A stretch of 64,000 bases of DNA from Ahniella sp. GTDB lineage: Bacteria > Pseudomonadota > Gammaproteobacteria > Xanthomonadales > Ahniellaceae. Both the position numbers and the translations under genes were made by a program. The notes under the pieces are model-generated. The model made no database searches, was not told the origin of the DNA, and saw only the letters and a program-made list of their open reading frames with translations. The stretch lies in contig JADJRU010000005.1 in assembly GCA_016712105.1 (NCBI GenBank), positions 236,847-300,846 on the forward strand. Direction: 5' to 3'. How positions within the stretch are numbered: the stretch's first letter is position 1; each line of letters begins with the position of its first letter. This document shows positions 27,329 through 36,574 of the stretch, in pieces.

Positions 27329-29336
27329 CTGACCCTGTCCCACAAGTCCGCTGGACACAGTGCTTGAGTTCGCGTAGTGTTCGGGCATGCAGATTTGCGG
27401 CCGAGACTTCGATGAGCAGGTGATTCAGCGGATTAACGCTGAGGTTGCTGGTGTATCGGATTGACGCGCGCAGCCTTGTCGCAGCGGGTGTGCGATTGGT
27501 TGGGTTGGATGGATGCGCGGGGCAGCCCAAGCAGATGAGTGCGCGGTCGCCCTGAGCGCTTTGGCGAAGCGGGGCTGGTGCAGTTACCGCGCCGACGCGT
27601 GCGCGCGCTCAGACTTCGTCTGTGACTGAACCGATTGCCGGGATTGCCCGTGTATTGATGGACTTGGCTGAGTTGGGTTCAGTGGAGATCAAGCCTGTTG
27701 CAGCCGGCGACCGCGAGGCCAGTCGGGTGTGGCGTGGCCTGATGGATCAGTATCACCCACTCGGCTCGGGCCCGTTAGTGGGCGCCCAACTGCGTTATCT
27801 CATCGTCAGCCCGCAACACGGATTTCTTGGGGCGCTTGCATTCAGCGCGCCCGCGGCGTCTCGGCCGCGCGACCGCTTCTCGGTGGGACGATGCCGGTCG
27901 CACTGCCCATTGCAGCGAGGTGGTCTGCAACAGCCGGTTCCTGCTGTTGCCCAGCGTGCAGGTCAAGCATCCCTCGCATGTGCGGCGACCTGTTTGCAGC
28001 GGCTCGCGCAAGATTGGCTTGCCCGTTATGGATATTCGCCAGTACTGGTGGAGACCTTTGTCGACCGCGCCTCTCACCTTGGAACCTGTTACCGCGCGGC
28101 CAACTGGCTGTGGGTGGGCGACAGTCGAGGCCGCGGCCGGCAGGATGCGGCTCACGCTCGAGCGCGGAGCGTCAAGGCGGTCTATGTATATCCCTTGATC
28201 CGCAACTGGCGTGGGCGGTTTGGCAAGCCTGAGCAGGTACTGGACCTGCAAGATTGGGTATGCGAGGAATATGCCACGGTGCGTCTGGGTGATGCCCGGC
28301 TAAAGTCACGGCTGATGAACCTGGTCCGCGACTTTTACGCACAGCCTCAGGCACAAGTGCCCGAGGCCTGCGGCAGTCGGGCCAAGACCAAGGCAGCCTA
28401 TCGTTTCTTGATCATTCGAGGTCACCATGGACAGCTTGCTTGCCTGACTACGAGTCCACCGCACGGCGATGCCAGGGGCGAGCGATCGTGCTGGCACTGC
28501 AGGACTCCACCAGCCTGAAGTACAGCGTGCCTGCGGACACGCCGGGATTGGGGCCGCTGAACACCCGATCTGACGGCAGTGGGGGCTGTGGATGCACGAC
28601 ACGCTGGGCTGACGCCCGATGGCGTGCCGCTGGGCCTGATCGAGTGCAGTGCTGGGCCCGAGACGGTCGCTTCGAGGGCCGACCCGCCATCTGCGTGCCC
28701 CGACGACAAGGAGAGCCGCAAATGGCTGCATAGCTTCGCCGCAGCGAGCGCGCTCCAGCAGCAATGCCCGGGAACACAGGTGATCAGTGTCGGCGACCGC
28801 GAAGCCGATCTGTACGCATTCCGCCGAAGCAACCGCAACACCTGATTGCGCGCGGCTACTCTCCGCGCCGAACGCACGCGACGAATGACACTGGAGCACG
28901 GATCCCTGTGGGACTTCGGGCAGTCAGCCCGAAGCCGGCATCCAATCACGCAGGTTCTCGACAGGGCGCCAGGAAGTCACGCGTGGCGCAGATGAGCGTT
29001 CGGCACGCTGTGGTGACATCACGCCCAAAGTCTCAAAATCAAAGCCGCCGGTCCGACTTTGGGCAGTCTTCAGCCCCGGGGGCCGCCGGCCGAATGGATG
29101 CTGCTCACCACCGCCCCGGTGAACACATTCGACGACGCCTGCGAACGACTGGCTTGGTACGCCAGTCGTTGGCAGATCGAGGTCTACCACCGCACCCTCA
29201 AGAGCGGCTGCAAGATCGAAGATCGGCAACTGGGCAATGCTGATCGCCTTGAGGGACGACCTCACCGACATGTACCGAGTGTTCACACAGGGCACTGGAC
29301 CTCCTCGTGTCCAGCGCACTTATGGGTAAAGGTCAG
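27329..29336 (+). mobile_element. Decayed IS element with imperfect terminal inverted repeats
   Basis: The left end reads CTGACCCTGTCCCACAAGTC then CGCTGGACAC. The right end, read on the minus strand, is CTGACCTTTACCCATAAGTG then CGCTGGACAC. These are inverted repeats of about 31 bp. The element is about 2.0 kb and holds one broken transposase gene. It sits in the loop of a hairpin repeat, whose two arms flank it. Exact target duplication is not clear; a few bases around GCG are shared. Confidence 0.8.
27387..29329 (+). pseudogene. Broken transposase: DUF4338 (DruA-like) fused to IS4-type DDE domain
   Basis: Pieces in several frames form one protein. It starts MQICGRDFDEQVIQRINAEV, followed by VCDWLGWMDARG, LSALAKRG and the DUF4338 part (VWRGLMDQYHPLGSGPLVGAQLRYLI, later VETFVDRASHLGTCYRAANW and GRGRQDA). 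The IS4-type part begins WVCEEYATVRLGDARLKSRL. The catalytic blocks are LALQDSTSL, VISVGDREADLY and RWQIEVYHRTLKSGC, the last carrying the YREK-type Glu. At least eight frame changes occur and the C-terminus after DRLE is lost. DUF4338 proteins include DruA of Druantia defence, but here the context is an IS. Confidence 0.8.
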
Positions 29337-29376
29337 CGCATGCGGGAGAAGGACTCCCGCGATGGGTGCACTCCGG

Positions 29377-30033
29377 CTACCGGATCATTTCCTGCCGTTG
29401 CTCATGCGTGGCATCCAGCAACCGGCGGCGCAAGGCCTCGCGCTCGGCCGGCGGCGTACGCTGAACAAGCCGCTTGAGTTGTTCGCGCTCGGCGGGCGTG
29501 AATGCAGCCATCATGACCCGCATGCCTTGCTGGTCTTCGGGACTGAGGCCTCGCATGGCCCCTTCCATCGCCCGCGCACGATCGGTGGCGCGTAATCCTT
29601 CAAGAAAGGCGCGGCGCTCGCGCGGCGACATGCCCTCGAAACGTCGGCGCAACTCGGCACGTTCGTCGGGTGGCAGGTGCTGGAACCGCTGGAATCCGTG
29701 GCGGACCCGCTCCTGTTGCTCGGGGGTCAGTTGCTTGAACTGGCCGTATTGACGGCGGACCCGCGTGCGCTGTTCATCCGGCAGCTGTTTCCACGCGCCG
29801 AAATTCTGTGCTGCAGCGCGCTTCTGCTCGGGATCCATGGTCGTCCAGCGTGATGCACCGGTGCGAAGCTTTTCCTGGGTTTCCGGCGGCAGGCTCGCCC
29901 AGGTGTCGGCGAATGGCATCAACACCTGCTGCTGGTCACGGCTCAGGTCCGACCAGGCAACACCGCCCGCTGTTGCCAGACCACACAGGGTCAGCAGCAT
30001 CAGGGCGATGGTCACGTTCAGTCGGCGGCTCAT
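29377..30033 (-). CDS. DUF3106-family exported protein
   Basis: 218 residues with signal peptide MSRRLNVTIALMLLTLCGLATA. The body is highly charged and repeats short helical units built on L-x-P-E/D-E-R (LSRDQQQVL, LTPEQQERV, LPPDERAEL, MSPRERRAF, LSPEDQQGM, FTPAEREQL), the pattern of DUF3106. Such proteins sit in envelope-stress sigma operons and resemble periplasmic metal or stress sensors such as CpxP and ZraP only loosely. Its start overlaps the preceding gene by 4 bases. It is last in an ECF sigma operon. Confidence 0.8.
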   Translation of the reverse strand: MSRRLNVTIALMLLTLCGLATAGGVAWSDLSRDQQQVLMPFADTWASLPPETQEKLRTGASRWTTMDPEQKRAAAQNFGAWKQLPDEQRTRVRRQYGQFKQLTPEQQERVRHGFQRFQHLPPDERAELRRRFEGMSPRERRAFLEGLRATDRARAMEGAMRGLSPEDQQGMRVMMAAFTPAEREQLKRLVQRTPPAEREALRRRLLDATHEQRQEMIR

Positions 30034-30310
30034 TGTTCCGGTTCTTCCAGAGTGGGTTCAAACGTTTCAGGTGAATCGAAGCCAGGCTCCTGGGCTCCCG
30101 GATCGGCGTTGGCTGCGCTCATCGCACGTTCCACCGCAATCGGGTCATCCACCTGGCCTGAATCGTCACCGAATTCGGCAAGATACATCAGCAACTCGGC
30201 GCTCGGCGGTGCCTCGACTGCGACCTTGGCGTCGGGCTCGGCAGCATTCAGATGTCCTGATCCCAGTCCGACAAGGAGCCATCCGAGGCAGGCTGCGCAT
30301 CGAGCCAGGC
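30030..30310 (-). CDS. Small exported protein in the ECF operon, start unclear
   Basis: The frame encodes a hydrophobic stretch (CLGWLLVGLGSGHLNAAE), then an acidic region with SAELLMYLAEFGDDSGQVDDP. This pattern (a signal peptide, then LLxYLxEF, then VDDP) is familiar from small proteins between anti-sigma and DUF3106 genes. No ATG, GTG or TTG lies in frame at the right place; ATG at 30302 (MRSLPRM) is one frame off. A one-base indel near the start is likely. The left boundary is firm, the start is approximate. Confidence 0.5.
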
Positions 30311-30631
30311 ATAGAACTCCAGATCGGTGTACATGTCCAGATTGTCGGCTTCCGACAACATCGCGAAGTCCTGCGCCGGATCGGCTGCAGGGATCGACGG
30401 CGACGTTGCCGGCCGAAGCAGCAAGCCCACAGCCAGCGTCAGGCCCATCGCCATGGCCAGCCCAGGCAGCCACATCGACCAGCCGGCGCGTTTGCGTCCG
30501 ACTTCCGCCAGCGCTGCTTGCCGCGCCCGGTTCAGGCGACTCAGCGTCGCCGCGTCCAGGTCGCGCGCCGATTCGTCGAGCTGCTGCACGGTTTTTGCCA
30601 GCCACGGTTCGTCCTTGTTCTGCTCAGCCAT
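30248..30631 (-). CDS. Probable anti-sigma factor, single membrane helix
   Basis: 127 residues. A soluble N-terminal part (DEPWLAKTVQQLDESARDLDAATLSRLNRARQAAL) is followed by one helix (WLPGLAMAMGLTLAVGLLL) and a periplasmic acidic tail with MYTDLEFYAWL. This matches the DUF3619-like anti-sigma proteins encoded after ECF genes. Its start overlaps the sigma factor gene by 8 bases. No zinc motif is seen. Confidence 0.65.
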   Translation of the reverse strand: MAEQNKDEPWLAKTVQQLDESARDLDAATLSRLNRARQAALAEVGRKRAGWSMWLPGLAMAMGLTLAVGLLLRPATSPSIPAADPAQDFAMLSEADNLDMYTDLEFYAWLDAQPASDGSLSDWDQDI

Positions 30632-31241
30632 GATACGCCTCCAGGCGCGCGCGCAATGCTGCCATCGCACGCGACAAATGCGTTTTGACACTACCTTCGC
30701 CGCAGCCCATGGCCGTGGCGGTTTGGGACACATCCAGCCCTTCCCAGATTCGCAGCAAGAATGCCTGACGTTGGCGCGCAGGCAAAGCCTTCAGCGCGGC
30801 ATCCAGCGCCTGCCCGGTCTCGCCATCGGCGATGCGCTGCCAAGGTGTGACATCAGCCGGATCGGCGAGTTCCGCCAGCGCGTCCCCCTCGTCCTCTTCG
30901 TCGCGACGGCCGAAACTGAACACACCCATCCAACGATTGCGCACCTGCCCGCGCCGGTGGAAATCGGTCACGCGCGATTCCAGCACCCGGTAGAACAGCG
31001 GCGCCCAATCGGCGGCGGGTTTGTCCTGATAGTTGCGGACGAACACCAGCATGGCGTCCTGCACGATATCGAGCGCATCGTCGCGATTCTGGGTACCCAA
31101 CTCGGCCATCCGCAACGCCCGCCGCTCGACCTGCCGGAGGAAGGCATCGAGTTGTTGCGCCTTGGTGGTGAGGCCCTGTTCAGCCCGGGGCGGATCCATG
31201 GTCTCGAAGCCGCGAAGGTAAAGGAGGACGGGTGCGTTCAT
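30624..31241 (-). CDS. ECF RNA polymerase sigma factor
   Basis: 205 residues. Region 2 is RDDALDIVQDAMLVFVRNY and region 4 is LPARQRQAFLLRIWEGLDVSQTATAMGCGEGSVKTHLSRAM. The link between them carries an acidic insert (DEEDEGDALAEL). An alternative ATG at 31199 (MDPPRAEQG) would remove 14 residues; neither start has a strong ribosome site. It is first in a four-gene operon: sigma, anti-sigma, small exported protein, DUF3106 protein. Confidence 0.88.
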   Translation of the reverse strand: MNAPVLLYLRGFETMDPPRAEQGLTTKAQQLDAFLRQVERRALRMAELGTQNRDDALDIVQDAMLVFVRNYQDKPAADWAPLFYRVLESRVTDFHRRGQVRNRWMGVFSFGRRDEEDEGDALAELADPADVTPWQRIADGETGQALDAALKALPARQRQAFLLRIWEGLDVSQTATAMGCGEGSVKTHLSRAMAALRARLEAYHG

Positions 31242-31333
31242 GCTATTCGGTTTCGTGGGCCGGTTGCCAAGGACAACGCAACACCCCCGAATCGGTTGAC
31301 TTGCTACCCTATACGGACGTCACGGAGTGAGCC

Positions 31334-32131
31334 ATGTCCTTGAAACCCCTGCTGATCCTGAGCCTGTTGGGCGCGCTGCTCGGCCTTGCCGCACCCGCCG
31401 GGGCCTGGGGCCCCCGCGGCCACGAGTTGGTCGCCGAAATTGCCTCCAGGCACCTGGATCCAGCGGTCCGCAAGGAAATCGAGCGGCTGCTCGGTGATCG
31501 CGCCGATCTGGCCATGCGCGACGCCAGCACCTGGGCGGACGACGCGCGTAACGAGCCTGCCTACAAACACACGTTCAATTGGCACTTCGTCAATTTCGAG
31601 CAAGGTGATTGCACCTTGAACCGCAAGCGCCAGTGCCCGAGCGACAGTTGCGTCTTCGGTGCGATCGAGCGCCAGACGCAACTCCTGGGCAACCGGAAAC
31701 TCTCCGATGCCAAGCGCGCCGAAGCGCTGCGTTTCGTGATCCATTTTGTCGGTGACGTCCACCAACCATTACATGCCGGCTGGCGCCACGACCGCGGCGG
31801 CAACGACACTCAGGTCCGTTTTCGCCGGGAAGGCGCGAACCTCCATGCACTCTGGGACAGCATGTTGATCCGTCGTGACAAGGTGCGGGTTCGCGAACAT
31901 GCCGACCTAATCACGCGGCAACCGCTCGACGTCGATGATGGCTGGAGCGCGCATGCGGCGACCGACTGGACGATCGAATCCTGCAAGGTTGTTGCCCGCA
32001 GCGATTTCTACCCGAAAGGGGGCGATATTTCGCAAGCCTATGTCGACACGTTCCTGCCGATTGCCGAACAGCGTCTGCATGAAGGTGGCCTGCGCCTCGC
32101 CGAACTTCTGAACCGCACACTGGGCCGCTGA
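31334..32131 (+). CDS. S1/P1-type secreted nuclease
   Basis: 265 residues. A signal peptide ends at APAGA, so the mature protein begins WGPRGH: in this family the N-terminal Trp and the following His bind the zinc cluster. Further zinc ligands are in FVIHFVGDVHQPLHAG and LHALWDSML. The enzyme cuts single-stranded nucleic acid in the periplasm or outside. It starts a co-directional block with the channel gene 2 bases away. Confidence 0.9.
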   Translation: MSLKPLLILSLLGALLGLAAPAGAWGPRGHELVAEIASRHLDPAVRKEIERLLGDRADLAMRDASTWADDARNEPAYKHTFNWHFVNFEQGDCTLNRKRQCPSDSCVFGAIERQTQLLGNRKLSDAKRAEALRFVIHFVGDVHQPLHAGWRHDRGGNDTQVRFRREGANLHALWDSMLIRRDKVRVREHADLITRQPLDVDDGWSAHAATDWTIESCKVVARSDFYPKGGDISQAYVDTFLPIAEQRLHEGGLRLAELLNRTLGR

Positions 32132-32133
32132 TC

Positions 32134-32826
32134 ATGCTGCTGCGCAGTGCCGCGATCCCGCACCGACAGAACCGTCCCTATTGGCGTCAGCCCTGTGCAC
32201 TGCTGCTGATCGCGCTCTGCCTGTCGATCCTGCTTTATCCCCTGGCCCACGAAAACCACGATGGGCGCATCCTGCTGATGCTGATCGACCAGGCACTGAT
32301 CCAGATTGCCATCCGGGCGGTCGGCCACAGCAAGGCGTCGTGGCGTGCCGGCCTGTTGTTCGGCCTACTCAGCCTCGCGGCACAGATCACGTGGTTGATC
32401 GAGCCCAATACGCACACCCAGATCCTGTCGCACGTCGGCTTGTTGGTGTTTTACGCACACGCCGTCTATGTCTTCATTGCCTACGTCAATTACGACGATG
32501 TCGCCACGATGGACGAAATGTTCGCGTGTGCCTGCCTGTACCTGCTGTTTGCGTTCCTTTGGTCACATGCCTACGCGATCCTGCTCGCACTTGATCCATC
32601 GGCGCTGTACATCAACGACGCGAACAATCCAGACGGCGTGATCACGTACTTTGAATCGCTGTATTTCAGCTTCACCACGATCACCAGCGTCGGCTTCGGC
32701 GAAATCACGCCAGTCTCGTCGTGGGCACGTGCCATTGTCATCCTGCAACAATTGACTGGCGTGTTGTTCCTGGCGATTGTCGTCGCCCGCCTGCTGAGCC
32801 TGATGAATCGGCGCCGGGGCGATTGA
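32134..32826 (+). CDS. Two-helix ion channel protein, potassium-channel like
   Basis: 230 residues, several hydrophobic segments. The pore loop reads FSFTTITSVGFGEITPVSSWARAI, the potassium selectivity filter with GFG in place of GYG and Glu in place of Asp. The following inner helix is IVILQQLTGVLFLAIVVARLL. The preceding region contains four predicted membrane helices (about 20-40, 50-70, 75-100, 125-145). It is probably a monovalent cation channel of the inner membrane. Its start is 2 bases after the nuclease stop. Confidence 0.82.
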   Translation: MLLRSAAIPHRQNRPYWRQPCALLLIALCLSILLYPLAHENHDGRILLMLIDQALIQIAIRAVGHSKASWRAGLLFGLLSLAAQITWLIEPNTHTQILSHVGLLVFYAHAVYVFIAYVNYDDVATMDEMFACACLYLLFAFLWSHAYAILLALDPSALYINDANNPDGVITYFESLYFSFTTITSVGFGEITPVSSWARAIVILQQLTGVLFLAIVVARLLSLMNRRRGD

Positions 32827-32833
32827 ACCCATC

Positions 32834-34219
32834 ATGAGCGCCGCTGCGGGCACCAGCCCGATCCTGATCTGCGACGACCAGCGCGACGTGCTGGAAGCCC
32901 TTCGTTTCCTGCTCAAGTCGGAAGGTCTGGCGTGTCAGATGCAGGGCGACCCGGATACCGCACTCACCGCGGTTCGCCGGCAGCAGTTCTCGTGCGCCCT
33001 GATCGACCTCAATTACTCGCGCGACACTACGTCCGGCCAGGAAGGACTGGATCTGCTGAAGCGACTCAAGGCCGTGGACGCCGACCTGCCAGTCATCGTC
33101 ATGACCGCCTGGGGCAGCATTCATCTGGCCGTGGCCGCGATGCAGGCCGGCGCTGCCGATTTTGTCGAAAAGCCTTGGGACAATCACCGCCTGCTGAGCA
33201 TCCTGCGGACGCAGATCGCACTGGGCGAGGAACGCCGGCGCAATGTTCGGCTCAGCGCCGAAAACGCGCTGCTGCGCTCGGGCGACGACGACGAGTTCGT
33301 TGCCGAGTCCAAATCGATGCGACAAGTGCTCGACATGTTGTCGCGGGTCGCACCGACCGATGCCAACGTGTTGATCCTCGGTGAAAACGGCACCGGCAAG
33401 AGTGTCCTCGCACATCGGCTGCATGCCGCCTCGCAACGCACCCAACGCTCGTTGATCAAGGTGAACATGGGGGGCATCCCCGAGCAATTGTTCGAGAGCG
33501 AATTGTTCGGCCACGTCAAAGGTGCATTCACCGATGCCAAGGCCGATCGGGTCGGGCGTTTCGAACTCGCCGATGGCGGCACGCTGTTCCTGGACGAGAT
33601 CGGCAATATCCCTGCGTCCCAACAACCCAAGTTGTTGCGCGTTCTGGAAGACGGGGAACTGGAACGCGTCGGTTCGTCGCGCACCTTGCGGGTCGATGTG
33701 CGCCTGGTTTCGGCGACCAATGCCGACCTGAAGCGCGACGTTGCCGATGGCCGGTTTCGCAAGGACTTGTTGTTTCGCCTGAACACCGTCGAACTGCGTT
33801 TGCCACCCCTACGGGAACGCGTCGAAGATATCCCCGCGCTGGCGAACCTGTATCTGGAGCGATTCGCGCGCCGATACCAGCGGTTGCACCTGCGTCTCGC
33901 ACCCAGTGCCCTGCGCGAATTGGTCCTGTACTCCTGGCCTGGCAATGTGCGCGAACTGAGCCACGTACTGGAACGTGCCGCGCTGTTGAGCAACAGCGAG
34001 CAGATTGACACCCTGCATTTGTCTCAGGCGGGTGAATCGATGTCGATCGACGCGCCGCCGGAGGCCCAAACCACGATCGACGGGCAGGAAGAGCAACTGA
34101 TCCGCGATGCCCTGCGCCGACATCAGGGCAATATCCAGCGGACCGCGGAGGCTCTGGGTTTGAGTCGCGCAGCGCTGTATCGGCGGCTGGAGAAGTTCGG
34201 CCTCCGCGGAGACAACTGA
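32834..34219 (+). CDS. Sigma-54-dependent response regulator (NtrC family)
   Basis: 461 residues. The receiver domain (about 8-130) has acidic pocket CDD at 13-15 and phospho-acceptor Asp58 (CALIDLN). The AAA+ domain has Walker A GENGTGKS at 183-190, the sigma-54 contact loop GAFTDA at 230-235 instead of the usual GAFTGA, and Walker B LFLDE at 251-255. The Fis-type helix-turn-helix is NIQRTAEALGLSRAALYRRLEKFGL at the C-terminus. It activates sigma-54 promoters. Its last base overlaps the first base of the kinase gene. Confidence 0.93.
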   Translation: MSAAAGTSPILICDDQRDVLEALRFLLKSEGLACQMQGDPDTALTAVRRQQFSCALIDLNYSRDTTSGQEGLDLLKRLKAVDADLPVIVMTAWGSIHLAVAAMQAGAADFVEKPWDNHRLLSILRTQIALGEERRRNVRLSAENALLRSGDDDEFVAESKSMRQVLDMLSRVAPTDANVLILGENGTGKSVLAHRLHAASQRTQRSLIKVNMGGIPEQLFESELFGHVKGAFTDAKADRVGRFELADGGTLFLDEIGNIPASQQPKLLRVLEDGELERVGSSRTLRVDVRLVSATNADLKRDVADGRFRKDLLFRLNTVELRLPPLRERVEDIPALANLYLERFARRYQRLHLRLAPSALRELVLYSWPGNVRELSHVLERAALLSNSEQIDTLHLSQAGESMSIDAPPEAQTTIDGQEEQLIRDALRRHQGNIQRTAEALGLSRAALYRRLEKFGLRGDN

Positions 34220-35556
34220 TGCGACTGCTGCCGGGCTTGCAGGCCAACGCCGCCAAACCGCAGCGCCTGAGCTTTGAATCCAGTGTGCTGGTGCTGGCGC
34301 TGCTGGTGGCGCTGCCCTGCCTGTTGGCGCTGGTCCTGGTGCTGTGGTGGTACGTGCCGATCTCCGTCTGGTCGTGGGTACTGCTGCCCAGCCTGCTTGT
34401 CACACTGATCCTAGCGTTCCGGCTTCGCCATCGCGTGGTGTTTCCGCTGTACACGCTGTCGAATCTTCTGGAGGCGCTGCGTGAAGGCGACTTCAGCTTG
34501 CGCGGCTCACGCGCGCGCCGGGGTGATGCGATCGGCGATGTGGTCTGGGAAGTGAACGCCCTGTCGGAAACCCTGCGCGAACAAAGGTTGCGTGTCGAAG
34601 AAACCCTCGCACTGCTGAGCAAGGTCATGCAGGAGATCGACATCGCCGTGTTCACGTTCGATGACCGGCAACGGGTGCGTCTGGTGAATCCATCGGCGGC
34701 GCGCTTGCTCGGTATTCCGGCCGAACGGGTGCTTGGCCAGACCGCCACCGAGCTCGGCATTGCCGATTGTCTCGACAGCCGCGAGGCGCGCACCGTTCGC
34801 CGCGATTTCCCCGGCGGCAGTGGCCGGTTCGAATTGAAGATCGCGCAGTTCCGCCAGGGTGGCGTGCCCCATGACCTGCTGGTGATCTCGGACTTGTCTC
34901 GAGCGCTACGCGAAGAAGAGCGGCTCGCGTGGCAAAGGCTGATCCGCGTGCTGGGCCATGAACTGAACAATTCCCTGGCACCGATCAAGTCGATGTCGCA
35001 GAGCCTGTCGAGTGTGCTCGGTCGCGAACCGCTGGCACCCGACTGGCGTGATGACGTGATCGGTGGTCTGCGCCTGATCGGCGATCGGGCCGAATCGCTG
35101 AACCGCTTCATGGCGGGCTACACCGCACTGGCCAAACTGCCGGCACCGAAACGCCGCTTGGTACCGGTTGCAGGCCTGCTGAAGCGCGTGGCCCAATTGG
35201 AAACACGGCGACCCATGCAGATCGAGTGCCCGGAAGACCTCGCAGCGGAATTCGACGCCGACCAGATCGAGCAGGCGCTGATCAATATCGTCCGGAATGC
35301 CGCCGAGGCCTCGCCGGAAGGTAGTCCGGTGACCCTTCGTGCCGGCATGGAACATGGCCACCTGGTCTTGCGTGTGCGTGACCATGGCCCGGGCCTGCCG
35401 CCGAGTGACAACCTGTTCGTGCCGTTCTTCACGACCAAACCGGGCGGCAGTGGTATTGGCCTGGTCCTGACGCGTCAGATTGTCGAGGCACACGTCGGCC
35501 GGTTCACGATCACCAACCATGCCGAGGGCGGTGCCGAGGCCATCGTGGTCTTGTAG
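34219..35556 (+). CDS. Sensor histidine kinase, NtrY-like
   Basis: 445 residues. Two membrane helices (about 22-45 and 49-68) precede a HAMP-like linker and a PAS-like domain (VMQEIDIAVFTFDDRQRVRLVNPSAARLLG). The H-box is VLGHELNNSLAPIKSMSQSL with His247. The ATPase boxes are INIVRNAAEASP, RDHGPGLPP and GSGIGLVLTRQIVEAHVG. It is the cognate kinase of the regulator upstream. The lack of a large periplasmic loop suggests it senses a membrane or cytoplasmic cue. Confidence 0.93.
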   Translation: MRLLPGLQANAAKPQRLSFESSVLVLALLVALPCLLALVLVLWWYVPISVWSWVLLPSLLVTLILAFRLRHRVVFPLYTLSNLLEALREGDFSLRGSRARRGDAIGDVVWEVNALSETLREQRLRVEETLALLSKVMQEIDIAVFTFDDRQRVRLVNPSAARLLGIPAERVLGQTATELGIADCLDSREARTVRRDFPGGSGRFELKIAQFRQGGVPHDLLVISDLSRALREEERLAWQRLIRVLGHELNNSLAPIKSMSQSLSSVLGREPLAPDWRDDVIGGLRLIGDRAESLNRFMAGYTALAKLPAPKRRLVPVAGLLKRVAQLETRRPMQIECPEDLAAEFDADQIEQALINIVRNAAEASPEGSPVTLRAGMEHGHLVLRVRDHGPGLPPSDNLFVPFFTTKPGGSGIGLVLTRQIVEAHVGRFTITNHAEGGAEAIVVL

Positions 35557-35628
35557 TGCGCGGACGGAAACACCCGGTGATCGATCCCGCTACAATGATG
35601 ACCCTCTTTTTTCCCCGGGTTTGTGGAC

Positions 35629-36514
35629 ATGCCGGCCGCGCGCAAGGAATTGCACGAATTCAACAAGCTGAAGAAGCGCTTGCGCCGACAGGTCGGGCAG
35701 GCCATCGCTGATTTCGGCATGATCGAAGAAGGCGACCGCGTGATGGTTTGCCTGTCCGGCGGCAAGGATTCGTACACGATGCTCGACATGCTGCGGCAGC
35801 TTCAGGCCAAGGCACCAGTCCGGTTCGAACTGCATGCCGTCCATCTGGATCAGAAACAGCCTGATTACGACGCTGACGTGATTCCCGGCTATCTCCGGTC
35901 GATTGACATGCCCCACACCATCCTCGAACAGGACACCTACAGAGTCGTGAAGCGGGTGGTACCCGAAGGCAAGACCATGTGCGGGCTTTTGCTCGCGACT
36001 GCGTCGCGGCTCGCTGTATTCGTTTGCCGAACGCGAGGGCTACACCAGGATCGCGCTGGGCCATCATCGTGGCGATCTGGTCGAAACGATGTTCCTGAAT
36101 CTGTTCTATCACGCCAAACTGTCCAGCATGCCACCCAAGCTTCGCTCGGATGACGGCAAACACATCGTGATCCGGCCGCTCGCGTATTGCGCCGAGGACG
36201 ACATTGCCGAGTATGCCGATGCCATGGCATTCCCGATCATTCCGTGCAACCTCTGCGGTTCGCAGGAGACCCTGCAACGCAAAGTGATCAAGCAGATGCT
36301 CGCCGATTGGGAGCGCGCCCATCCGGGCCGCACCGAAAGCGTGTTCCGGGCGATGACCGACGTACGCCTGTCGCATCTGGCCGACAACAAGTTGTTTGAT
36401 TTTGCCGGCCTCGGTGCCCGCGCCGATACCCGCTTGAGCGATGCCGACTGGCTCGCCGGTGACCCGGCCGACTCGGAGCCCCGCCCTTTCCCGCTGCCCG
36501 TGGTGCTTCAGTAA
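35629..36514 (+). CDS. ttcA: tRNA 2-thiocytidine synthetase TtcA, frameshifted
   Basis: The enzyme makes 2-thiocytidine at position 32 of some tRNAs with ATP and a 4Fe-4S cluster. The PP-loop SGGKDSY is intact. Cysteine pairs are MCGLCSRLRRG (only after correction) and CNLCGSQ. The frame breaks at TTTT (35987-35990); dropping one T restores GKTMCGLCSRLRRGSLYSFAEREGYTRIALGHHRGD. About 295 residues once corrected. I chose ATG 35629 over an upstream GTG at 35623. A sequencing error is the simplest cause. Confidence 0.9.
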
Positions 36515-36574
36515 GCCTCCCGGACTGCCCCCGAACCCTGACACGCGCCGGATCCGGCGCGGAGCGAGTGACCC

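Noticed and set aside
27622..28518. Independent Druantia (DruA) defence gene
   Set aside because: The DUF4338 part is fused to an IS4-type transposase and lies between terminal inverted repeats. No other Druantia genes are nearby.
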